Made by a program: the position numbers and the translations under genes
DNA from: Cryobacterium sp. PAMC25264
Lineage (GTDB): Bacteria; Actinomycetota; Actinomycetes; Actinomycetales; Microbacteriaceae
Direction of reading: 5' to 3'
NCBI RefSeq assembly: GCF_019443325.1
Contig: NZ_CP080383.1
Coordinates: 3,844,001 to 3,908,000, forward strand
Length of the DNA stretch: 64,000 nucleotides
The notes under the pieces: generated by a model
Told to the model about the DNA's origin: nothing
Database searches by the model: none
What the model saw: only the letters and a program-made list of their open reading frames with translations
In this document: positions 27,069-36,664 of the stretch, one piece after another
How the letters are laid out: every line of letters starts with the position of its first letter
How positions within the stretch are numbered: position 1 is the first letter of the stretch

Positions 27069-27991
27069 GCCGCATCGCCGAGAGCCTGTTCTGGATCGGC
27101 CGCTACATCGAACGCAGTGACGGCACCGCGCGCATCCTGGATGTGCACCTGCAGTTGCTGCTCGAGGACCCGTGGATCGAGGAGAACCTCGCCTGCCGGT
27201 CACTGCTACACCTGATGGGCAGTCCGGTGCCGCCGGACAAGGACCTCACCCGCAAGGACGTGCTGGCGATCCTGGCGGCCGACCGCACGCATCCGGCCTC
27301 GATCGCCTACTCGCTCGGCGCCGCCCGGGAGAATGCCCGGCGGGCCAGGGAGATCGTCTCGACCGAGCTGTGGGAGTGCCTGAACACCACCTACACGAAG
27401 ATGCCCAAGAATATCGCCAGCGCTAAGACGCACGATTTCTTCGGCTGGGTGCGCGAGCGTGCCGCGCTGGCCGTGGGCATCGTCGAGTCCAGCGCCAGCC
27501 GGGACGACGCCTGGCATTTCTTCACCCTCGGCCGCAGCCTCGAGCAGGCCGATATGACCGCCCGGCTGCTCGCGACCCGCTCGCTGACCGAGAACAGCGG
27601 GCCGTCGTGGACCACGATCCTGCGCTCGTGCGGGGCCTACGAGTCGTACCTGCGCACCTACCGTGGGGTGCCGTCGGCTCGGAACGCCGCCGAATTCCTG
27701 TTGCTGGACCGGCTGTTCCCCCGGTCGATCGTCTTCTCGATCTCCCGGGCCGAGCAGTGCCTGCAGGAGCTCGAGCCGCGCACCGACCGGGTGGGCGTGT
27801 CCGACTCGTCCCAGCGCATCCTCGGCCAGATCCGCAGCCAGCTGGAGTACCGGCCGATCATGGAAATCCTGGGGGACCTGCCGAAACACATGGACATGGT
27901 CCTGGACGCCACCAGCACCGCCAGCGAATCGATCGGGCAACGCTACTTCCCGACCAGCGCGGTGCCGACCTGGACAGGAGAGGCCTCATGA
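27062..27991 (+). CDS. Alpha-E domain protein (COG2307)
   Basis: A 309-residue all-alpha protein beginning MLSRIAESLFWIGRYIERSDGTARILDVHLQ, which is diagnostic for the alpha-E family. SARNAAEFLLLDRLFPRSIVFS and the C-terminal FPTSAVP are also typical. It overlaps the ATP-grasp gene (7 bases) and the transglutaminase gene (ATGA). The family has no proven activity. It always travels with the permuted ATP-grasp protein and is thought to take part in making or modifying a peptide. Confidence 0.9.
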   Translation: MLSRIAESLFWIGRYIERSDGTARILDVHLQLLLEDPWIEENLACRSLLHLMGSPVPPDKDLTRKDVLAILAADRTHPASIAYSLGAARENARRAREIVSTELWECLNTTYTKMPKNIASAKTHDFFGWVRERAALAVGIVESSASRDDAWHFFTLGRSLEQADMTARLLATRSLTENSGPSWTTILRSCGAYESYLRTYRGVPSARNAAEFLLLDRLFPRSIVFSISRAEQCLQELEPRTDRVGVSDSSQRILGQIRSQLEYRPIMEILGDLPKHMDMVLDATSTASESIGQRYFPTSAVPTWTGEAS

Positions 27992-28830
27992 AGCGCCTGC
28001 GCATTCGCCACACCACCGGCTACCGCTACAACGGCGAGGTGGCCACCTCCTACAACGAGGCCCGGATGCTGCCGGTCACCTCTCCGGACCAGTTCGTGCT
28101 CTACTCCAACCTCGACATCAGCCCGGTGTCGAGCAACCACAACTACCTGGACTACTGGGGCACCCGGGTGTCGTCGTTCGAGGTGCTCACCCCGCACGCC
28201 GAACTCACCCTCACCGCCAACAGTCTCGTGGAGGTGTCGCCGCGGGAGCACCCGGCGCATCCGGTGAGCTGGGACGACCTGGCCACCGCGGTCGCCCGGT
28301 CGACCTCGTCGGTCGAGCACTCCTGGCAGACGCCGCTGACCGAGCCGCCGGCGGATGTGGTCGCGAGCGCCCAGGAGATCGCCGGGCGCCTGGATCCGTG
28401 CGAGGCCGCCCTGGCGATCTGCCGGTTCGTGGGCGAGAACATGGCGTACGTGCAGGGTGTCACCGGGGTGAAGACCAATGCCAGGGAGGCCTGGGCCGAC
28501 AGGCGTGGGGTCTGCCAGGACATCACCCATGTGGCGCTCGGGGCGCTGCGCGCGGTGGGCATCCCCGCCCGGTACGTCTCGGGCTACCTGCATCCCAAGC
28601 CGTTGGCCGAGATCGGCGAGACCGTGACGGGCGAATCGCACGCCTGGGTGGAGTGGTTCTGCGGCGACTGGCGCGGCTACGACCCCACCAACCTCATCGA
28701 CATCGGCGACCGGCACGTGGGTGTCGGGCGCGGCCGCGACTACAACGACATCGCGCCGCTGCGCGGGGTGTACGCCGGCACCGGCGGGTCGCAGCTGTTC
28801 GTGAAGGTGGAGATCACCCGGGAGTCCTGA
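27988..28830 (+). CDS. Transglutaminase-like cysteine protease family protein
   Basis: A 280-residue protein with an N-terminal bacterial transglutaminase-associated domain (RIRHTTGYRYNGEVATSYNEARMLP). The catalytic triad lies in RRGVCQDITH (Cys), GESHAWVEW (His) and YDPTN (Asp). ATG 27988 overlaps the alpha-E stop. There is no signal peptide, so it is probably cytoplasmic. The operon ATP-grasp/alpha-E/transglutaminase is a recognised conserved group predicted to make and process an unusual peptide conjugate. The product is unknown. Confidence 0.92.
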   Translation: MKRLRIRHTTGYRYNGEVATSYNEARMLPVTSPDQFVLYSNLDISPVSSNHNYLDYWGTRVSSFEVLTPHAELTLTANSLVEVSPREHPAHPVSWDDLATAVARSTSSVEHSWQTPLTEPPADVVASAQEIAGRLDPCEAALAICRFVGENMAYVQGVTGVKTNAREAWADRRGVCQDITHVALGALRAVGIPARYVSGYLHPKPLAEIGETVTGESHAWVEWFCGDWRGYDPTNLIDIGDRHVGVGRGRDYNDIAPLRGVYAGTGGSQLFVKVEITRES

Positions 28831-28929
28831 CACTGCGCAGCACCGGGCCGACGCGCTGCCTAGACTGGTAGTTGCAAGCGCGTTGTACGTGCATCTTTCA
28901 CGAGTGACCAGGGCAGGGGAGCTGTACAG

Positions 28930-29391
28930 ATGAGCATCGAAGACGACGCCGTCGAGATTCGCGCCCAGGGCTGGCGCACGCTGGCGGCTCTGCACGGCCG
29001 CATCGAGACCGTTCTGGAGCGCGCCCTACAGGGTGGGTTCGACCTCTCGGTGGTCGAGTTCACGGTGCTCGACGCGCTCAGCCGCCAGCACGGGTGGCAC
29101 ATGCGGATGCAGCAGCTCGCCCGTGCCGCCGCACTCTCCAGCAGCGCCACGACCCGCCTGGTGAACCGGCTGGAGGACCGGGCGCTACTCACCCGCATCC
29201 TCTGCGCCGACGACCGCCGCGGCATCTACACCGAACTCACCGAGGCCGGCAAGGCCCTGCTCGCCCGCGCTCGCCCGGTCTATGACGAGGCCCTGGCGGA
29301 TGCGCTGGCCGACGCCGAGGAAGAGCCGGAACTCGGCCCGCTTGTCGACGCCCTGCACCGCCTGCCCGACCTGGCACGCGCGACCGCCTGA
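28930..29391 (+). CDS. MarR family transcriptional regulator
   Basis: A 153-residue winged-helix protein: FDLSVVEFTVLDALSRQHGWHMRMQQLARAAALSSSATTRLVNRLEDRALLTRILCADDRRGIYTELTEAGKALL. The DxR wing (ADDRRG) is intact. It stands alone between the transglutaminase gene and ramB. No obvious target or operator was seen. Confidence 0.88.
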   Translation: MSIEDDAVEIRAQGWRTLAALHGRIETVLERALQGGFDLSVVEFTVLDALSRQHGWHMRMQQLARAAALSSSATTRLVNRLEDRALLTRILCADDRRGIYTELTEAGKALLARARPVYDEALADALADAEEEPELGPLVDALHRLPDLARATA

Positions 29392-29409
29392 CCCCGCGCG
29401 GTCGTTCGC

Positions 29410-29464
29410 GACTTGCCGCAAGAAACCTTTTCGGATGCGCTGAGGGGGCACTTTGCGGCACGTC
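29410..29464. repeat. Convergent intergenic palindrome (GACTTGCCGCAAG)
   Basis: GACTTGCCGCAAG (29410-29422) pairs with CTTTGCGGCACGTC (29451-29464). It lies between the convergent MarR gene and ramB. The GGGGGCAC and TTGCGGCA elements also occur in the palindrome at 10905-10986. Confidence 0.5.
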
Positions 29465-29509
29465 GGCGACGAGGCAGGGGCATACGGGCGGCTCGGAATC
29501 GTGGGTGCG

Positions 29510-31023
29510 TCAGTCGGGGGCGTGCGCCTCGAGGAATTGGTAGACCTCGGTGGGGTCCACTCCGGGGAAGGTGCCAGTGGGCAGCGCCGCGAGCAGGCTC
29601 GTGGGGTACGGGCCACGGGCCAGGACTGGCCTTCCCAGCGGCCGGACAACTCGTCCGGCGCGCGCCGGCAGCAGGACTCGTCGGGGCAGCGGGACACGGC
29701 GCGGTTGGTGGTCTCCCGGCCGCGGAACCAGTTGACGTGGGTGAACGGCACCCCGACGCTTACGGAATAGTCGCCCTCCTTGGCCTTCTCGATGCGGGAG
29801 GTGCACCAGAAGGTGCCGGCCGGCGTATCCGTGTACTGGTACCAGGGGCTGAACCGGTCGGGTACATCGAAGACCGTGCGCGCGGTCCAGCTGCGGCAGA
29901 CCGTGCTGCCCTCAACCGCGCCCAGGGCATCGCTGGGGAATTGCACGTCGTCGTTCTCGTAGGCCTTGATGATGGTGCCCGACTCGTGCACCTTCATGAA
30001 ATGCACCGGGATGCCCAGGCGTGCGGTGGCCAGGTTGGTGAAGCGGTGCGCCGCCGTCTCGTAGGAGACCGAGAAGGCATCCCGCAGGTCTTCGAGCGAG
30101 ATGCGGCGGGCGGCCTTGGCGTCGCTGAGCATCCGCAGGGTGTCGGTTTCGGGCAACAGGATGGCCGCGGTGAGGTAATTGGTTTCCACCCGCTGTCGCA
30201 GAAAATCGGCGTAATTTCCGGGTTCGGAGTGGCCGCAGAGGTGGCTGGCGAAGGCTTGCAGGATCGGCGAGCGGCTGTCGCGGGAGGCGGCCTGCTCGGT
30301 AGGCAGATAAATTCGGCCGTTGCGCTTGTCGGTGACCGACCGGGTGGAGTGCGGCAGGTCGCCCACGTAGTGCAGGGTGAAGCCGAGGTGGGCGGCCATA
30401 TCGGCCACCACCTGGTGCGACACCGGGCCGCCGGAATGCCCCACCGCGGTGAGCAGCTCGAGAGCCTGGGCCTCGAGCTCGGGGAAGTAGTTGTCGCGCG
30501 CCCGCATCTCGGCGCGTAGCTGGGCGTTGGCCCGCCTGGCTTCCTCGGGCGTGGCGGCGCGCTCGCGGTGCAGCCGCTCGATCTCGTTGTGCAGGGTGAG
30601 GATGGTCTGCAGCGTCTCGTCGGGCTGGCCGGGGCCGACCCGGAAGCGGGGCAGGCCCAACGCCGTGAACACCGGCCCGCGCTGGGCGCGCTCCACGGCG
30701 ATCTCCAGGGCTGCCCGCGGGCTGGGCGCGTCGGCGCGCAACAGTTCGTCGACAGTGGTGTCGAGCGCGGCGGCGATCAGCCGCAGCATCGACAGCCGGG
30801 GCTCGCGCTTGCCGTTCTCGATCATGGAGATCTGCGACGGCGCCCGGTCGACGGCCGCGGCCAGGGTGTCCAGGGTGAGGCCGAGCCGGTGCCGGCGGTC
30901 CCGCACCCTGCGGCCCAGGGTGAGCGCGTCGATCCCGGCGTCAGCGTCTGTGCTGCCGGCCGGCCCCGCGGGCAGGTCGGCTGAGGGAACGGTTGGGTGA
31001 GCGGCGCGATCGACGGTGACCAT
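29510..31023 (-). CDS. ramB: RamB-like regulator of acetate/glyoxylate metabolism (one apparent missing base)
   Basis: ATG 31023 starts an XRE helix-turn-helix (RRHRLGLTLDTLAAAVDRAPSQISMIENGKREPRLSMLRLIAAAL). A central domain with HLCGHSEPGNYADFLRQRVETNYLTAAILLPE (IrrE-like) and a C-terminal short-chain fatty acyl domain with CPDESCCRRAPDELSGRW follow. The frame then drifts. Adding one C to the CCCC run near 29605 yields PTSLLAALPTGTFPGVDPTEVY and a stop at 29510, giving about 504 residues. RamB represses glyoxylate genes in corynebacteria, and here it is divergent from aceA, the expected target. Confidence 0.88.
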
Positions 31024-31168
31024 GTGCTCATGCTCACACGCGGTGATTGTTCACACAACCGGAAGAACTCAGTTTCTTCTTTCGTGTGGGCAGTCGATGA
31101 GCCTCCGATCGGGACTCAGAGTGGGTGCAGGCAGCAACCGGGAAGGACTTTCCCGGGGGGAGCCACCG

Positions 31169-31213
31169 ATCCGCAATCCGTGAATCCGCAATCCGTAAAT
31201 CCGCAATGTCGCA
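31169..31213 (+). repeat. 15-bp tandem repeat upstream of aceA
   Basis: Three units: ATCCGCAATCCGTGA, ATCCGCAATCCGTAA and ATCCGCAATGTCGCA. The array lies in the 206-bp region between divergent ramB and aceA, ending 17 bp before the aceA start. It keeps reading frame with aceA. It could be a regulator-binding array. Confidence 0.75.
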
Positions 31214-31229
31214 GACCGAGGAGAACACC

Positions 31230-32603
31230 ATGACGAACCCCACCACAACCGGGCCCACATCCGGCCGCCCCGCATCCCGCCCCGGCGACCAGACTCAGAC
31301 GGCCGCCGAGCTCGCACTGGAATGGGCCGCCGACCCCCGCTGGGAGGGCGTGCGCCGGGACTACACCGCCGACGACGTGATCACCCTGCGCGGTGCCGTA
31401 CGGGAGGAGCGCACCCTGGCCCGCCGCGGCGCCGAGAAGCTCTGGGACCTCATCCACGAGAACGGCACCCCGGAGAACCCCGAGTGGGTGGCCGCGCTCG
31501 GCGCCCTCACTGGCAACCAGGCCGTGCAGCAGGTGCGGGCCGGGCTCAAGGCCATCTACCTGTCCGGCTGGCAGGTCGCCGCCGACGCCAACCTCTCCGG
31601 CCAGACCTACCCCGACCAGTCGCTCTACCCGGCGAACTCGGTGCCGGCTGTGGTGCGGCGGATCAACAACGCGCTGCTGCGGGCCGGCCAGATCGAGGGT
31701 GCGGAGGCCTGCGCATCCGGTACCGACGCCACGAACAACGGCACCGGCATCGACTGGATGGCGCCGATCGTCGCCGATGCAGAGGCCGGCTTCGGCGGCC
31801 CGCTGAACGCCTACGAGCTGATGGCCTCGATGATCGAGGCCGGCGCCGCGGGCGTGCACTGGGAAGACCAGCTGGCCAGCGAGAAGAAGTGCGGCCACAT
31901 GGGCGGCAAGGTGCTTGTGCCCACCGGCCAGCACATCCGCACCCTGAACGCGGCCCGGCTGGCGGCGGATGTCGCCGGTGTGCCGACCGTCATCATCGCG
32001 CGCACCGACTCGCTCGCGGCCACCCTCATCACGAGCGACATCGACGAGCGTGACCAGAGGTTCCTCACCGGTTCCCGCACTGCCGAGGGGTTCTACGACA
32101 CCGCCAACGGTGCCGACGTGGTGATCATGCGCGGCCTGGCCTACGCGCCGTACGCCGACCTGCTCTGGGTGGAAAGCAGCGAGCCCGACCTCGAACTCGC
32201 CCAGCGCTTCGCCAGAGAGATCCACGCGCAATTCCCCGGCAAGAAGCTCGCCTACAACTGCTCGCCGTCGTTCAACTGGAAATCCCACCTCGACGACGAC
32301 CAGATCGCCGCGTTCCAGCGCGAACTGGCGGCATGCGGTTACGCCTTCCAGTTCATCACCCTGGCCGGTTTCCACGCCCTCAACCACTCCATGTTCACCC
32401 TGGCCAAGGACTACTCCGAGCGTCAGATGAGCGCCTACGTCGATCTGCAGGAGGCCGAATTCGCCTCCGAAGCCGACGGATACACCGCCACCCGCCACCA
32501 GCGGGAGGTGGGCACCGGCTACTTCGACCGGATCGCCACAGCGCTCAACCCCACCAGCGCCACCCTCGCGCTGGCCGGATCCACCGAGGCCGAGCAGTTC
32601 TAG
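31230..32603 (+). CDS. aceA: Isocitrate lyase
   Basis: A 457-residue glyoxylate shunt enzyme that splits isocitrate to glyoxylate and succinate. Visible are [28 protein letters not shown], the catalytic loop region [18 protein letters not shown] (active-site Cys in KKCGHMGGK), [18 protein letters not shown] and [15 protein letters not shown] 31230 is chosen for GAGGAG at 31218-31223. In-frame ATGs at 31125 and 31206 are possible but lie in the repeat region. It is followed after 45 bp by aceB, so the shunt is encoded as one operon next to its regulator. Confidence 0.95.
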   Translation: MTNPTTTGPTSGRPASRPGDQTQTAAELALEWAADPRWEGVRRDYTADDVITLRGAVREERTLARRGAEKLWDLIHENGTPENPEWVAALGALTGNQAVQQVRAGLKAIYLSGWQVAADANLSGQTYPDQSLYPANSVPAVVRRINNALLRAGQIEGAEACASGTDATNNGTGIDWMAPIVADAEAGFGGPLNAYELMASMIEAGAAGVHWEDQLASEKKCGHMGGKVLVPTGQHIRTLNAARLAADVAGVPTVIIARTDSLAATLITSDIDERDQRFLTGSRTAEGFYDTANGADVVIMRGLAYAPYADLLWVESSEPDLELAQRFAREIHAQFPGKKLAYNCSPSFNWKSHLDDDQIAAFQRELAACGYAFQFITLAGFHALNHSMFTLAKDYSERQMSAYVDLQEAEFASEADGYTATRHQREVGTGYFDRIATALNPTSATLALAGSTEAEQF

Positions 32604-32648
32604 CCGGCCCCGCCCGACATTCGCATCGTTTCGAAGGAGAAACCGATC

Positions 32649-34451
32649 ATGACCACACCACCGCTATCCACCGCTCCCGGGACTGTGCACCGGGTCTCGA
32701 CAGGCTCGACCACCGCGACTGGCTCGACCACCGCGACTGGCTCGACCACCGGGCCCCGCACACCGAGCGCACCCCGGCCCGCCCGGGCGTTCGGGGAGAC
32801 CAGCACCGGGAGTTTCGCCACCATCCGCCCGCACTTGGAGATCACCGGGGAGCTGGGCGACCGCTATGACGAGATCCTCACGCCGGCCGCCCTGGAGTTC
32901 CTCGCCGAACTGCACGACAGGTTCGCCGGCACCCGGCACGACCTGCTGGCCGCCCGGCTGCAGACCCGGGTGGATGCCGCGAACGGCCGGGACCCCCGAT
33001 TCCTGCCGGAGACGGCGCACATCCGGGACGACCCGTCCTGGCGGGTGGCCGGCCCCGGCCCCGGCCTGCAGAATCGGCGGGTGGAGATCACCGGCCCGAC
33101 CGATCGCAAGATGGCCATCAACGCACTCAACTCGGGTGCCAATGTGTGGCTGGCCGACCAGGAGGATGCGACCAGCCCCACCTGGGCGAACGTCATCGAG
33201 GGGCAGCTCACGCTGGTCGACGCCATCCGCGGCACCCTCACCTACGACGGCCCCGACGGCAAGGCGTACCGGGTGACCGGCGCACCGTCCGACCGGGTGG
33301 ACGGCGCCCGGCCGGGGACGACACCGACCATCGTCATGCGGCCACGCGGGTGGCACCTGGTGGAGAAGAACCTCACCTTCGTCGACCGGGCCAACCGACG
33401 GATGCCGGCTTCCGGCAGCCTGGTGGACTTCGGCCTGTACGCGTTCCACAACGCGCACCGGCTGATCGAACAGGGCAGCGGGCCGTACTTCTACCTGCCC
33501 AAGCTGGAGAGCCACCTCGAGGCGCGGCTGTGGAACGACATCTTCAGCCACACCGAGGACCACCTGGACCTCGGCCACGGCAGCATCCGGGCCACGGTGC
33601 TGATCGAGACCATCCAGGCCGCGTTCGAGATGGAGGAGATCCTCTACGAGCTGCGCGACCATTGCGCGGGCCTGAACGCCGGGCGTTGGGACTACATTTT
33701 CAGCATCATCAAGACGTTCCGCGCCCGGGGCCGCCGGTTCGTGCTGCCCGACCGCCGGGAGATCACCATGACGGTGCCGTTCATGCGCTCGTACACCGAG
33801 CTGCTCGTGGCCACCTGTCACCGGCGCGGCGCCTACGCGATCGGCGGGATGAGCGCGTTCATCCCCAATCGGCGGGACCCGGCCGTGACCCAGCGGGCGC
33901 TGGAACAGGTTGCCGCCGACAAACGCCGGGAGGCCGGCGACGGCTTTGACGGCACCTGGGTGGCGCATCCGGACCTCATCCCCACCGCCAGGGCCGAGTT
34001 CGATGCCGTGCTCGGCGACCGGCCCAACCAGCTGGACCGCACGCGGGACGACGTGCAGGTCACCGCGGCCGACCTGCTGGACGTGGCGTCGGCCGGCGGC
34101 CAGATCACCGAGGCCGGGGTGCGCGACAACGTGCGCATTGCCCTTCGCTACATCGAATCCTGGCTGCGAGGGGTGGGCGCGGCGGCCATCGACAACCTGA
34201 TGGAGGACGCCGCCACGGCGGAGATCTCCCGGTCCCAGGTCTGGCAGTGGATCCACGAGAACTCCGCGCTCGCCGACGGCCGCCGGATCGACGCCGAGTG
34301 GGTCGCCGGGCTGGTCACGGAGGAGATGGCGGCGCTGCCGCGCACGCCGGGAGACCGCTTCGACGACGCGCTCGAGGTCTTCCGGGCTTCGGCGCTCGAG
34401 CCGGAGTTCCCGACCTTCCTCACCGTCGCCGCGTACGCCCGCTACCTGTAG
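32649..34451 (+). CDS. aceB: Malate synthase A
   Basis: A 600-residue enzyme condensing glyoxylate and acetyl-CoA to malate. Key segments are [74 protein letters not shown], the signature [14 protein letters not shown], and [10 protein letters not shown]. The N-terminus (residues about 18-34) carries an STTATG repeat from an 18-bp DNA tandem that starts inside a GGTCTCGACAGGCTCGACC element. The typical length without it is about 530-540. A GAAGGAG site precedes ATG 32649. Confidence 0.95.
   Translation: MTTPPLSTAPGTVHRVSTGSTTATGSTTATGSTTGPRTPSAPRPARAFGETSTGSFATIRPHLEITGELGDRYDEILTPAALEFLAELHDRFAGTRHDLLAARLQTRVDAANGRDPRFLPETAHIRDDPSWRVAGPGPGLQNRRVEITGPTDRKMAINALNSGANVWLADQEDATSPTWANVIEGQLTLVDAIRGTLTYDGPDGKAYRVTGAPSDRVDGARPGTTPTIVMRPRGWHLVEKNLTFVDRANRRMPASGSLVDFGLYAFHNAHRLIEQGSGPYFYLPKLESHLEARLWNDIFSHTEDHLDLGHGSIRATVLIETIQAAFEMEEILYELRDHCAGLNAGRWDYIFSIIKTFRARGRRFVLPDRREITMTVPFMRSYTELLVATCHRRGAYAIGGMSAFIPNRRDPAVTQRALEQVAADKRREAGDGFDGTWVAHPDLIPTARAEFDAVLGDRPNQLDRTRDDVQVTAADLLDVASAGGQITEAGVRDNVRIALRYIESWLRGVGAAAIDNLMEDAATAEISRSQVWQWIHENSALADGRRIDAEWVAGLVTEEMAALPRTPGDRFDDALEVFRASALEPEFPTFLTVAAYARYL
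32693..32757 (+). repeat. Dispersed-repeat element and 18-bp tandem inside aceB
   Basis: GGTCTCGACAGGCTCGACC at 32693-32711 matches a type of dispersed intergenic repeat I associate with Microbacteriaceae and relatives. It is followed by tandem units GCTCGACCACCGCGACTG. The array stays in frame and is translated as STTATG repeats. Confidence 0.7.
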
Positions 34452-34481
34452 GCGTCCGGCACCCGCACCCGCACCCGCACC

Positions 34482-34513
34482 CGGCCCCGTCGGCACCCGC
34501 GACGGGGCCGTTT
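34482..34513 (+). terminator. Terminator after aceB
   Basis: CGGCCCCGTCG (34482-34492), loop GCACCCG, CGACGGGGCCG (34500-34510), then TTT. A run of CACCCG hexamers (34460-34482) precedes it. It separates aceAB from the GNAT gene. Confidence 0.8.
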
Positions 34514-34546
34514 GCGCGCCGGGAAACCTGCTGCGAAGCTGGGATC

Positions 34547-35146
34547 GTGACCGACACCACCCCAACAGAAGCCGCCCAGCCCGCCGCGCAGCCCACTGCC
34601 ACCCCGGCCGCTGCCGGGGTGCGCATTCGCTCCGCCCGGCCGGATGAGGCCGCCGCGCTCGCCGAGCTGGCCGCCGCGACGTTCGCGTTGGCCTGCCCGC
34701 CGCACACCAGCGCCGACGCGATCGCCGCGTTCCTGGGCGACGTCCTCGCCCCGGCTAACTTCGAGGCCTTCCTCGCCGACCCCGACCGGCTCCTGCTCGT
34801 CGCCGAAACCGGCGCGGGCACGTTGGTGGGGTACACGATGCTCGTCTTCGGCGAACCACACGACGCGGATGCGGCCGGTGCGATCCGCATCCGCCCCACC
34901 GCCGAACTGAGCAAGTGTTACGTGCGCGCCGAGGCGCACGGCAGCGGCACGGCAGCCGCCCTGATGGCGGCCACGCTCGACGCCGCCCGCCAGCGTGGGG
35001 CGGCCGGCTCCTGGCTCGGCGTGAACCAGGAGAACGTGCGGGCCCTGCGCTTTTACGGCAAGCACGGCTTCGAACGGGTGGGCGTCAAACGGTTCCTCGT
35101 GGGTGAGCGCTACGAGGACGACTACGTCCTCGAGCGCCCCCTCTAG
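34547..35146 (+). CDS. GNAT family N-acetyltransferase
   Basis: A 199-residue protein from GTG 34547, which follows the aceB terminator. After an Ala/Pro/Thr-rich N-terminus of about 25 residues it has VRIRSARPDEAAALAELAA. The acetyl-CoA-binding motif is ELSKCYVRAEAHGSGTAAALMAATLDAARQRGA, and the end is ALRFYGKHGFERVGVKRFLVGERYEDDYVLERPL, typical of GNATs related to ribosomal or spermidine acetyltransferases. Substrate unknown. Confidence 0.85.
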   Translation: MTDTTPTEAAQPAAQPTATPAAAGVRIRSARPDEAAALAELAAATFALACPPHTSADAIAAFLGDVLAPANFEAFLADPDRLLLVAETGAGTLVGYTMLVFGEPHDADAAGAIRIRPTAELSKCYVRAEAHGSGTAAALMAATLDAARQRGAAGSWLGVNQENVRALRFYGKHGFERVGVKRFLVGERYEDDYVLERPL

Positions 35147-35160
35147 CCCCGTTCTCCTCC

Positions 35161-35188
35161 CGCGAACTGTGAGTTAAGCCCCAAATCC
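35161..35188. repeat. CCGCGAACTGTGAG palindrome, copy C, left half (split by ISL3 copy 2)
   Basis: CGCGAACTGTGAGTTAAGC followed by CCCAAATCC. The last eight bases (35181-35188) are one copy of the CCAAATCC duplication. It begins 14 bases after the GNAT stop. Confidence 0.8.
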
Positions 35189-36624
35189 GGCTCTCCTGAC
35201 TCTTCCGTGGGTCATTTCCGGCCCGGGAGGGCTGGTCGGTGGCCGCCGAGGCTGAGCATGGCGAGGCTGATGAGGGCGTCAGGTGAGGCGAAGCCGAACG
35301 CGATTCTGGTGAGGAGTCTGATTTTGGTGTTCATGGATTCGATGCGGCCGTTGGAGAGGTTGTGTTCTATCGAGGCGAGGATCGCGACGCGGTGCTTCAC
35401 GATGCTTCGTTGCAGCTTCACGAACGCGGGGATGCGGCAGCGGCGAGCCCAGGCGACCCATTTGTCGAGGGCTTCCTTGGCCTGGTCGAGCGGGAGTTTG
35501 AAGATGACTCTGAGGCCTTCTTTGAGGTAGTAGGCGCGGGCCAGTCGGGGGTCGGTTTGGACGATCCAGGCCAGCTTGGTTTGTTGTTTCTCGGTGAGGT
35601 TCTCGGGGTTTTTCCAGAGCGCATAACGGCTGTTTCTGATGCCGGCCGCGCGAGCGCTGTCGGGGCGTTCGGGGGCTCCGTTCCGGGGTCGGCCGCGGCC
35701 CCGCGCGGCGTCATTGATGCGGGCGGCTTTGCGGGCGTCGTTCCAGGCTGCGCGGCGGACTTCGTCGAGGGCTTCGGTGGCCCATTTGACGACGTGGAAC
35801 GGGTCCGCGCAGCGCACCGCGTTCGGGCAGCGGGCCGCGACAACGTTGGCGATCCAGGCCGCACCGTCCGCGGAAACATGCGTGATCTGTGCGGAACGCT
35901 CGGGGCCGAGGGCGTCGAAGAACGTGCCGAGGGTGGCTTTGTCTTGGCCCGGTGCAGCCCAGACGAGACGACCGGTGTCGTGGTCCACGACGATGGTGAG
36001 GAACTTGTGGCCACGCTTGTAGGAGATCTCATCGATCCCGATGCGGGTGAGGCCATCGAACGGGTCGTGCAGGGTCGCGGCGTCGTCCCAGACCCGGGTG
36101 ACGATCGCGCCGACGGTGCGCCAAGCGATGCGCATCAACGCGGTAACCGCGGTCTTGGAAGACTGCGTAGCCAGCCACGCGACGTGGTCGTCGAAGAGGT
36201 AGGTATGTCCGGCCTGGTGCCGAGCCCACGGCACCGACGCGACCGTGACGCCATGCTCACGGCACGCCACCCGGCGGGCGTCTGCCTCGAGAACGACCTG
36301 GATGATGCCAGCATCCAGGCTCCGCCAGCGTCGTCGACCCTCACCACGGTCGTAGCCTGGGCTGCGCCGGTGGCACAGCCCACACCGGTTCCGGGCCGCT
36401 TTCATCGGCCGGACCGCGACGACCAAAACGCCCGCATCGTCGTCGTAATCGACGTCGTCAACGATGGTCTTTTCGACACCGAGCAGAGTCCGCCATATCC
36501 TTGCAGTACGCACGCCGTTTTCCGTTCTTCAGTTTCCAACCTTTGACAGTCAGAAACCTAGACAGAAAGCGGCGTGCGCTCGTTAAGCCACGCGGAAACC
36601 ACCCACGGATATGTCAGAAGAGCC
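35189..36624 (-). mobile_element. ISL3-family insertion sequence, copy 2
   Basis: 1436 bp, the same element as 16907-18342 in opposite orientation, with the same imperfect inverted repeats. It is flanked by its own 8-bp duplication CCAAATCC (35181-35188 and 36625-36632). Like copy 1 it is inserted inside the palindromic repeat. Because each copy has matching duplications at its two ends, the 18-kb segment between them has not inverted by recombination between the copies. Confidence 0.92.
35212..36513 (-). CDS. ISL3-family transposase, copy 2
   Basis: 433 residues, identical in protein sequence to the transposase at 17018-18319 (zinc ribbon CGLCHRR, DDE motifs IGIDEISYKRG, CADPFHVVKW, NGRIESMNTK). 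It starts at GTG 36513. Intact and presumably functional. Confidence 0.93.
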   Translation of the reverse strand: MRTARIWRTLLGVEKTIVDDVDYDDDAGVLVVAVRPMKAARNRCGLCHRRSPGYDRGEGRRRWRSLDAGIIQVVLEADARRVACREHGVTVASVPWARHQAGHTYLFDDHVAWLATQSSKTAVTALMRIAWRTVGAIVTRVWDDAATLHDPFDGLTRIGIDEISYKRGHKFLTIVVDHDTGRLVWAAPGQDKATLGTFFDALGPERSAQITHVSADGAAWIANVVAARCPNAVRCADPFHVVKWATEALDEVRRAAWNDARKAARINDAARGRGRPRNGAPERPDSARAAGIRNSRYALWKNPENLTEKQQTKLAWIVQTDPRLARAYYLKEGLRVIFKLPLDQAKEALDKWVAWARRCRIPAFVKLQRSIVKHRVAILASIEHNLSNGRIESMNTKIRLLTRIAFGFASPDALISLAMLSLGGHRPALPGRK

Positions 36625-36664
36625 CCAAATCCGGGGATTTTGGGTGCTTAAGTCACAGTTCGCG
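36625..36664. repeat. CCGCGAACTGTGAG palindrome, copy C, right half
   Basis: CCAAATCCGGGGATTTTGGG, then TGCTTAAGTCACAGTTCGCG and G. The TGA stop of the photolyase (36653-36655, minus strand) lies in this arm. Confidence 0.8.

Noticed and set aside
29185..29509. Extension of the RamB reading frame into a 612-residue protein
   Set aside because: The part after SWPVART loses family resemblance and runs antisense through the MarR gene. The conserved C-terminus is present one frame away.
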